A stretch of 10,161 nt of DNA from the NCBI GenBank assembly GCA_003241595.1, contig QFOU01000052.1:1-10161 (forward strand), given 5' to 3'. The notes under the pieces were generated by a model. The model had not been told where the DNA came from. It worked only from the letters and a program-made list of their open reading frames with translations, and did no database searches. The translations under genes were made by a program, and so were the position numbers. The stretch comes from Pseudomonas fluorescens. Its GTDB lineage: Bacteria; Pseudomonadota; Alphaproteobacteria; UBA2136; UBA6156. The number at the start of each line of letters is the position of its first letter. Position 1 is the first letter of the stretch. This document shows, in pieces, positions 5,438 to 10,161 of the stretch.

Positions 5438-5836
5438 ATGACATCACGCCGCGTGGCTGACGTTTCAACGTCCGATTTGCTGCGCGCATCCCATATTTTC
5501 GGCTGTGGTCTGGCCGCCAGCCTCGCTCTTATCAGCCTGCTGCTGTCGATCACCGGCCACGAAACCAATCCCGTCCCTCTCTTCTTCGGCACACTGGTCT
5601 TTCTCACCGTCCTCTGGTGGCCTGCAGGCATTGTATCAATGTACAACGCGTGGGTTAAATTGCTGCTCGCACTCTTTACCACTCTGCTGACCCTGTTCTG
5701 GGTGTTCTACATCCTGCCTATGGGCCTCATCATGCAGGCGCGCGGCATCGACCCCCTCAACCGCTATTTCCAGCCACGCACCAAAACCTACTGGCAGGCC
5801 CCCTTGCCGATAACTGATATGCAGAAACAGCGCTAA
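5438..5836 (+). CDS. SxtJ-like small membrane protein
   Basis: A 132-residue inner-membrane protein with hydrophobic segments at ~20-38, ~46-66 and ~73-100. The end carries the pattern I associate with the SxtJ family: LPMGLIMQARGIDPLNRYF followed by a conserved-looking TYW. SxtJ proteins have no defined biochemical role but are nearly always encoded beside SxtI/NodU-type carbamoyltransferases, as here, where the next gene starts six bases after this stop. They may anchor the enzyme at the membrane. The ATG at 5438 is chosen over TTG 5420 and ATG 5426 because GGGGGA lies five bases upstream and the predicted transcript starts near 5424. The first gene of a two-gene operon. The family call rests on the C-terminal motif and the neighbour; the rest of the sequence is generic hydrophobic. 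Confidence 0.75.
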   Translation: MTSRRVADVSTSDLLRASHIFGCGLAASLALISLLLSITGHETNPVPLFFGTLVFLTVLWWPAGIVSMYNAWVKLLLALFTTLLTLFWVFYILPMGLIMQARGIDPLNRYFQPRTKTYWQAPLPITDMQKQR

Positions 5837-5842
5837 CCGGTC

Positions 5843-7747
5843 ATGAGCAAATCTCCAGCATATATCCTCGGCTTGTCTGCTTTTTCCGGAGATTCCGCCG
5901 CCGCACTCTTAAAGGATGGCACCATCGTCGCGGCCGCACAGGAAGAACGCTTCTCCCGTGTCCGCCACGATGCCCGCTTCCCGCACCAGGCGGCCGCATG
6001 GTGCCTCACGCAAGCCGGTATCACGCTGGATGACATCACCTACGTCGTCTTCTACGACAAACCGCTGCTCAAGTTCGCGCGCATGCTCGAAACCTTTAAG
6101 GCACTGGCTCCCCAGGGCATGTCATCATTCATTGCCACAACTACCAACTGGCTGAACGAGAAGTTCTTCCAAAAGCAATTGCTCACGCGCGAACTCATCC
6201 GTCTCGCGCAAACCCAAGGCAGCTCGTTCAAAAACACCCAGCTGCTGTTCGCCAACCACCACCTGTCACACGCGGCCAGCGCCTTTTATCCATCTCCGTT
6301 CGAGCGCGCCGTGGTGTTGGTGGTCGATGGCATCGGCGAATGGGCCACCACCACGGTCGCCATCGGCACACCCGATAAACTGGAGATCGTGCGCGAGATC
6401 AGCTTCCCCCACAGCCTGGGCCTTCTTTACAGCGCCTTTACTTCCTACGTCGGCTACAAGCCGCATGGTGACGAGTATAAACTGATGGGCCTCGCCGCAT
6501 TCGGCACCCCCATCTACGCGCCTCTCATCCGCGAGCATCTGGTACACGTCAAACCCGATGGCTCCTTCCGCCTCAATATGGATTACTTCGACTATATGGC
6601 GAGTAACGACCTCACCAACAGCCGCTTCCATAAACTCTTCGGCGCCCCCCCGCTCAAACGCGGTACCGAACCCACCCAGCGCGAAATGGATATCGCTGCC
6701 AGCATCCAGCAGGTCATGGAAGAGATCGTCCTGCGCATGACCCGTAGCCTCGCCAAAGAGTTCTCCGATATTCCCAATCTCTGTCTGGCCGGAGAGGTCG
6801 CCTACAACCGCATCGCCAACAGCAAGGTCGTCGCCGACAAAGAGAATTTCCAGCACGTCTGGATCCAACCCGCCGCCGACGACTCCGGCGGTGCAATCGG
6901 CGCAGCCCTCTGCGGCTGGCACCAGCATATGGGCCAGCCCATGCCCAGCAAGGCGGGCAATGGAAAAGGCAACGCCACAAACACGGCGACAGCCAAAGAC
7001 TATATGTCCGGCGCGTTCCTCGGCCCGTCCTACACCAGCCGTCAGGTGGAAAAGATCTTCGATAAGATCGGCGCCATCTATCGCCCGATCAAAACCGAGG
7101 ACGAAGTGCTGGAGCGTACCGCCGATGCCCTCGCCGCGGGCAAGGTCGTGGGCTGGTTCCAAGGCCGTATGGAATTCGGTAACCGTGCACTCGGTGCCCG
7201 TAGCCTGCTGGCCGACCCCCGCAACCCCGAAACCCATAAAAACATGGGCACTAAAACACGTGGCAAACAAGAACTCCGTCCCTGCGCCGCCTCCATCTCC
7301 GCCGAAGACGTGCACGACTGGTTCGAAACGACAGCCACCTCACCCTATATGCTGCTGGTAGCCCGCATCCGTAAAAATCTCCTCAAGAAGATGACACCGC
7401 GCCAAAAGGAATTCGAAGCATCGGATAAACTCAACATCGTGCGCAGCGCGGTCCCGGCCGTAACCCACATCGACGACACCGCGCGCATCCACACCGTGCA
7501 CGCCGAAACCAACTCCCGCTTCCACGCCCTGCTGAAGGAATTCAAACACCTCACCGGCTGCCCCATGCTCGCCAACGCGGCCCTCAGCACCAACAGCCAG
7601 CCGATCGTGAATACGCCGGAAGAAGCCTTCCGCCTCTTCATGTCCACCGACCTCGATGTCCTGGTAATCGAAGACAACATCCTCTACAAGGAAGAGCAAA
7701 ACCCCGCCCTCTTCCCCACCTACAAAACCCACCTCACCCGCCGTTAA
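5843..7747 (+). CDS. SxtI/NodU-family carbamoyltransferase with altered active-site motifs
   Basis: A 634-residue member of the TobZ/NodU/CmcH/SxtI family, which move a carbamoyl group from carbamoyl phosphate via carbamoyl-AMP to a hydroxyl of a metabolite or sugar. The N-terminal Kae1-like domain spans ~1-400, the C-terminal YrdC-like domain ~420-625. Retained: AAQEERFSR, NHHLSHAASAFYPSPF with the metal ligands H139 and H143, DGIGEWATT (D162), EYKLMGLA, D347 of the PAA-x-D-x-GG loop, GRMEFG-x-RALG (R448). Changed from the family pattern as I know it: HDSAAAL to GDSAAAL (G16), GGVALN to GEVAYN (E318, Y321), FGPRALGNRS to FGNRALGARS, RE-x-x-RPFAPS to KQ-x-x-RPCAAS, and NTSFN-x-x-GEPIV to NAALSTNSQPIV (578-589). 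Full length and uninterrupted, with normal codon bias. It follows the SxtJ-like gene by six bases and has only a weak ribosome site, suggesting translational coupling. It could be a pseudoenzyme or use another donor. Confidence 0.9.
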   Translation: MSKSPAYILGLSAFSGDSAAALLKDGTIVAAAQEERFSRVRHDARFPHQAAAWCLTQAGITLDDITYVVFYDKPLLKFARMLETFKALAPQGMSSFIATTTNWLNEKFFQKQLLTRELIRLAQTQGSSFKNTQLLFANHHLSHAASAFYPSPFERAVVLVVDGIGEWATTTVAIGTPDKLEIVREISFPHSLGLLYSAFTSYVGYKPHGDEYKLMGLAAFGTPIYAPLIREHLVHVKPDGSFRLNMDYFDYMASNDLTNSRFHKLFGAPPLKRGTEPTQREMDIAASIQQVMEEIVLRMTRSLAKEFSDIPNLCLAGEVAYNRIANSKVVADKENFQHVWIQPAADDSGGAIGAALCGWHQHMGQPMPSKAGNGKGNATNTATAKDYMSGAFLGPSYTSRQVEKIFDKIGAIYRPIKTEDEVLERTADALAAGKVVGWFQGRMEFGNRALGARSLLADPRNPETHKNMGTKTRGKQELRPCAASISAEDVHDWFETTATSPYMLLVARIRKNLLKKMTPRQKEFEASDKLNIVRSAVPAVTHIDDTARIHTVHAETNSRFHALLKEFKHLTGCPMLANAALSTNSQPIVNTPEEAFRLFMSTDLDVLVIEDNILYKEEQNPALFPTYKTHLTRR

Positions 7748-7894
7748 TAAAAGTAAATGTCCGGTGCGCTGCGCCGTTGCCCCCGCGCAGGCGGCGACAA
7801 ACGGTTCCTGTTTGCGGCAAAGACGACGACACGTACAAATAAGTACGCGAGGAGGAGGCGACGTAAACAGGCGCCGTTTTAGCCCCTGCCTTTC
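7748..7894. repeat. Structured spacer between convergent sxtI-like and uvrB genes
   Basis: The 147-base gap contains, besides the hairpin at 7799-7880, a GC-rich stem GGTGC-GCT-GCGCC (7763-7775) and the arms CGCCG / CGGCG at 7772-7776 and 7792-7796. No gene is seen in it. The dense nested symmetry resembles intergenic palindromic repeats found in many bacterial genomes; whether this one is repeated cannot be seen from a single copy. Confidence 0.3.
7799..7880 (+). terminator. Long interrupted hairpin after the carbamoyltransferase gene
   Basis: AAACGG-tt-CCTGTTT-g-CG at 7799-7816 pairs with CG-t-AAACAGG-cg-CCGTTT at 7862-7879, an outer stem with G-U pairs at the breaks, followed by one more T. 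Inside it a second hairpin CGTAC-AAATAA-GTACG (7832-7847) sits in a purine-rich loop. It probably ends the + operon. It also lies just past the uvrB stop on the other strand. The size and internal hairpin are unusual for a plain terminator; a dispersed palindromic repeat is possible. Confidence 0.5.
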
Positions 7895-10003
7895 TTAATG
7901 AGCAAGATCTTCCGAAACCATCCCACCCATCTTCAGCTCCAGCTCCTCCAGCTCGCGCAACCGGTCACGCAACGCCGCCGCCTGCTCAAAGTCAAGGTCA
8001 CTCGCGGCTTTAAACATCAGCTTCCGCATCGCCTCAATTTCCTTCGGCAGATCAGTAATACCCAGCTTGAGTGCATCACGCGCCGCACGCCGGCTCGCCT
8101 GAAGCACATCCTCGCCTTTACCGGCCCCCACAATACCCTCACTCACAGCCCGCACAGTACTCACCGGCACGATGCCATGCTCTTCATTAAAGGCAATCTG
8201 CTTAACCCGACGCCGTCCACACTCATCCAGCATGGCCTGAATGCTATCCGTCATCACATCAGCGTATAAAATCGCTTTCCCATCCACGTTCCGTGCGGCA
8301 CGCCCCACGGTCTGGATAAGACTGGTCGCACTGCGCAAAAAGCCTTCCTTATCCGCATCCAAAATGGCTACCAGCGCCACTTCCGGAATATCCAGACCTT
8401 CGCGCAGCAGGTTGATCCCCACCAGCACATCATAAGCCCCCAACCGCAAGTCACGCACGATCTGCGCCCGCTCCAGCGTCTCAATGTCACTGTGCAGGTA
8501 ACGCACGCGCACACCATGCTCGTTGAGGTAGCTCGTCAGCTGCTCGGCCATCTTCTTGGTCAGCACGGTCACCAGCGTCCGGTATCCGGCCTTGGTGGTC
8601 TCTTCAATCCGCAGGAACAAGTCATCCACCTGCCCTTCCACGGGCTTGATGATCACCTCGGGGTCCACCAATCCGGTCGGACGCACCACCTGCTCGGTTA
8701 CGGCATCGCCAGAGAGCGCCCGCTCAAACTTGGCCGGGGTCGCACTCACATAAATCGTCTGCGGGCGGCGCATATCCCATTCTTCAAACCGTAACGGACG
8801 GTTATCCATCGCGCTCGGCAACCGGAATCCATAGTTCACCAGCGTCTGCTTCCGAATCGCATCTCCGCGCGCCATTCCACCGATCTGCGGCACGGTCACG
8901 TGACTTTCATCCACAAATAACAACGCATCCTCAGGCAGATAGTCAAATAACGTCGCAGGCGGCTGGCCCGGCGCCCGCCCGGTCAAATGCCGGCTGTAGT
9001 TCTCAATCCCGTTACAGAAACCACTGGCCGCCATCATCTCTAAGTCAAAAGTGGTGCGCTCACGCAGGCGCTGCTCTTCCAGCATTTTGCCTTCACTGAT
9101 CAGTTGCGCCAAACGCTCCTTCAACTCGGCCTTGATGCGCTGAATCGCACTGTGCATCGCCGGCTTCGGCGTCACATAGTGGCTGTTCGGATAAACCGTG
9201 ACTTCGTCAATCTTACCCAATTTCTGCCCGGTCAGAGGGTCAAAACGGGTGATTTCCTCTACATCATCGCCAAACAGCGTAATGCGCCACGCCTCATCCT
9301 CCAGGTGGCTGGGGAAGATCTCCACCACTTCACCTTTGGCCCGGAAACTCCCGCGCTCCAGCACGGCATCATTCCGCCCGTACTGCAACTCGGCAAATTT
9401 GCGCAGTAAGGCATCGCGGTCCAGCGTATCACCTACGGCCAGCGGCACTACCATGTCGGCATAGTGCTCGCGATCACCAATACCGTAAATGCAGCTCACA
9501 CTGGCAATCACCACTACGTCCTTGCGCTCCAGCAAGGCCCGCGTGGCACTATGACGCAACCGGTCGATCTGCTCGTTCACTTCCGCCGTTTTTTCAATGT
9601 AGGTATCACTGCGCGGCACATACGCTTCCGGCTGGTAATAGTCATAGTAAGATACGAAGTATTCCACGGCGTTGTTCGGGAAGAACGCCTTGAACTCCTC
9701 ATACAACTGAGCCGCCAAGGTTTTATTGTGCGCCATGATGATGGCCGGTCGCCCGGTCCGGGCAATCACATTGGCCATGGTAAAGGTCTTCCCGCTACCG
9801 GTCACCCCCAGCAACGTGCTGTCACGCCGACCTTCCTCCACAAACCGAACCAGATCCGCAATCGCCTTCGGCTGGTCACCCGCCGGCTGGTAATTGCTCT
9901 GGAAGTCGAACGCCACCCGCCCTTCCGGCCGGGAAATCTCCCCCAACTGCTGCATCATCGGCAGATTTTCAACCGTACGTTCCGCTGTCTTCGCCTTCGC
10001 CAT
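7895..10003 (-). CDS. uvrB: UvrB, excinuclease ABC subunit B
   Basis: The DNA-damage verification helicase of nucleotide excision repair: it is loaded by UvrA, opens the DNA around the lesion and recruits UvrC. Walker A GVTGSGKT is at residues 66-73; the damage-clamping beta-hairpin YYDYYQPEAYVP is at ~119-130; the Walker B/DEAD-type motif DESHVT is near 340; YVSATP, the DADKEGFLRS motif and QTVGRAARN of the second RecA-like domain follow; and a C-terminal UVR domain (AASDLDFEQAAALRDRL) binds UvrC. All are intact at a normal 702 residues. The ATG at 10003 is chosen because GAGGGA lies seven bases upstream; the longer frame begins with TTG at 10024 and adds seven residues that contain the ribosome site. 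It is a lone gene, convergent with the carbamoyltransferase. No LexA box is evident upstream. Confidence 0.97.
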   Translation of the reverse strand: MAKAKTAERTVENLPMMQQLGEISRPEGRVAFDFQSNYQPAGDQPKAIADLVRFVEEGRRDSTLLGVTGSGKTFTMANVIARTGRPAIIMAHNKTLAAQLYEEFKAFFPNNAVEYFVSYYDYYQPEAYVPRSDTYIEKTAEVNEQIDRLRHSATRALLERKDVVVIASVSCIYGIGDREHYADMVVPLAVGDTLDRDALLRKFAELQYGRNDAVLERGSFRAKGEVVEIFPSHLEDEAWRITLFGDDVEEITRFDPLTGQKLGKIDEVTVYPNSHYVTPKPAMHSAIQRIKAELKERLAQLISEGKMLEEQRLRERTTFDLEMMAASGFCNGIENYSRHLTGRAPGQPPATLFDYLPEDALLFVDESHVTVPQIGGMARGDAIRKQTLVNYGFRLPSAMDNRPLRFEEWDMRRPQTIYVSATPAKFERALSGDAVTEQVVRPTGLVDPEVIIKPVEGQVDDLFLRIEETTKAGYRTLVTVLTKKMAEQLTSYLNEHGVRVRYLHSDIETLERAQIVRDLRLGAYDVLVGINLLREGLDIPEVALVAILDADKEGFLRSATSLIQTVGRAARNVDGKAILYADVMTDSIQAMLDECGRRRVKQIAFNEEHGIVPVSTVRAVSEGIVGAGKGEDVLQASRRAARDALKLGITDLPKEIEAMRKLMFKAASDLDFEQAAALRDRLRELEELELKMGGMVSEDLAH

Positions 10004-10059
10004 CTTGAAATCCCTCATCCCCAAATATATCGGCCGCTACCTTAACGTATTTCAACCGC

Positions 10060-10087
10060 TTGACCAATCCTGTTCCGTACCCATAAT
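10060..10087 (+). promoter_or_regulatory. Strong + strand promoter divergent from uvrB
   Basis: -35 TTGACC (10060-10065, 5 of 6), 16-bp spacer, -10 CATAAT (10082-10087, 5 of 6). It points away from uvrB toward the window end, with transcription expected from about 10094. A dyad TCCGT-TT-ACGGA lies at 10110-10121 in the predicted leader. Confidence 0.55.
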
Positions 10088-10142
10088 AAGCCCAGACAAT
10101 CCAAACCGTTCCGTTTACGGACATCATCGCGAGGCACTCCCA

Positions 10143-10161
10143 ATGCACAGCATGAAAAATA
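10143..10161 (+). CDS. Possible first codons of a + strand gene, cut by the window edge
   Basis: An ATG at 10143 with GAGG eight bases upstream, or a second in-frame ATG at 10152, lies about 50 bases after the predicted start of the promoter at 10060-10087. The frame is open to the window end, but only six codons are visible, so neither product nor reality can be judged. Confidence 0.25.

Noticed and set aside
5299..5682. 127-residue open frame on the minus strand over the sxtJ start
   Set aside because: It overlaps the promoter and first half of the SxtJ-like gene and has no domain or ribosome site.
6266..7315. 349-residue open frame on the minus strand
   Set aside because: Antisense shadow of the carbamoyltransferase gene, caused by GC-rich codon bias; its composition is low-information Gly/Ala/Asp/Val/His.
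10025..10142. LexA (SOS) box upstream of uvrB
   Set aside because: GTTCCGT occurs at 10072-10078 and 10108-10114, but neither GTTC-N7-GTTC nor CTGT-N8-ACAG is formed, so no SOS box is claimed.
1..10161. CRISPR arrays, insertion sequences, tRNA or rRNA genes
   Set aside because: No regularly spaced repeats, transposase motifs, terminal inverted repeats, cloverleaf patterns or conserved rRNA segments were seen on either strand.

Overview
The window reads as ordinary chromosome of a moderately GC-rich proteobacterium, most likely an alphaproteobacterium. The reasons are the style of the UvrB and UvrC proteins, two DUF1636-type ferredoxin-like proteins (a family I know mainly from alphaproteobacteria and cyanobacteria), a periplasmic YceI protein, and Shine-Dalgarno-led genes with -35/-10 type promoters. 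This assignment is an inference. The + strand looks richer in C than G whichever way the genes point, so the minus strand is probably the leading strand and no replication switch is evident.

Layout. Positions 1-283 hold a relic of a type II thioesterase that breaks off just before its catalytic Ser motif and runs into a strong hairpin terminator. Positions 239-1838 hold two DUF1636-like Cys-motif proteins, one on each strand, flanking an exported single-pass membrane protein that I do not recognise. Positions 1935-2576 (minus) encode a secreted YceI-family lipid-binding protein. Positions 2780-3022 (minus) encode an 80-residue orphan with its own promoter. Positions 3119-5065 (minus) encode UvrC. 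Positions 5066-5437 are a regulatory intergenic region with a perfect palindrome, DnaA boxes, an AT-rich core and a divergent promoter. Positions 5438-7747 (plus) are a tight two-gene unit: an SxtJ-like membrane protein and an SxtI/NodU-like carbamoyltransferase. Positions 7748-7894 are a structured spacer. Positions 7895-10003 (minus) encode UvrB. The last 140 bases carry a strong divergent + promoter and perhaps the first codons of a new gene.

How the genes relate. UvrB and UvrC are the damage-loading helicase and the dual-incision nuclease of nucleotide excision repair; UvrA is not in the window. The SxtJ/SxtI pair sits between them on the opposite strand and has its own promoter, so it is a separate module, probably modifying a surface or secreted metabolite. 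The most interesting features are the carbamoyltransferase, which keeps the family scaffold and metal ligands but has lost many invariant active-site residues; two copies of a TTACA-N4-TGTAA inverted repeat upstream of yceI and uvrC; four perfect DnaA boxes within 2.7 kb; and a C6TC6 tract between the -35 and -10 of the sxtJ/sxtI promoter.
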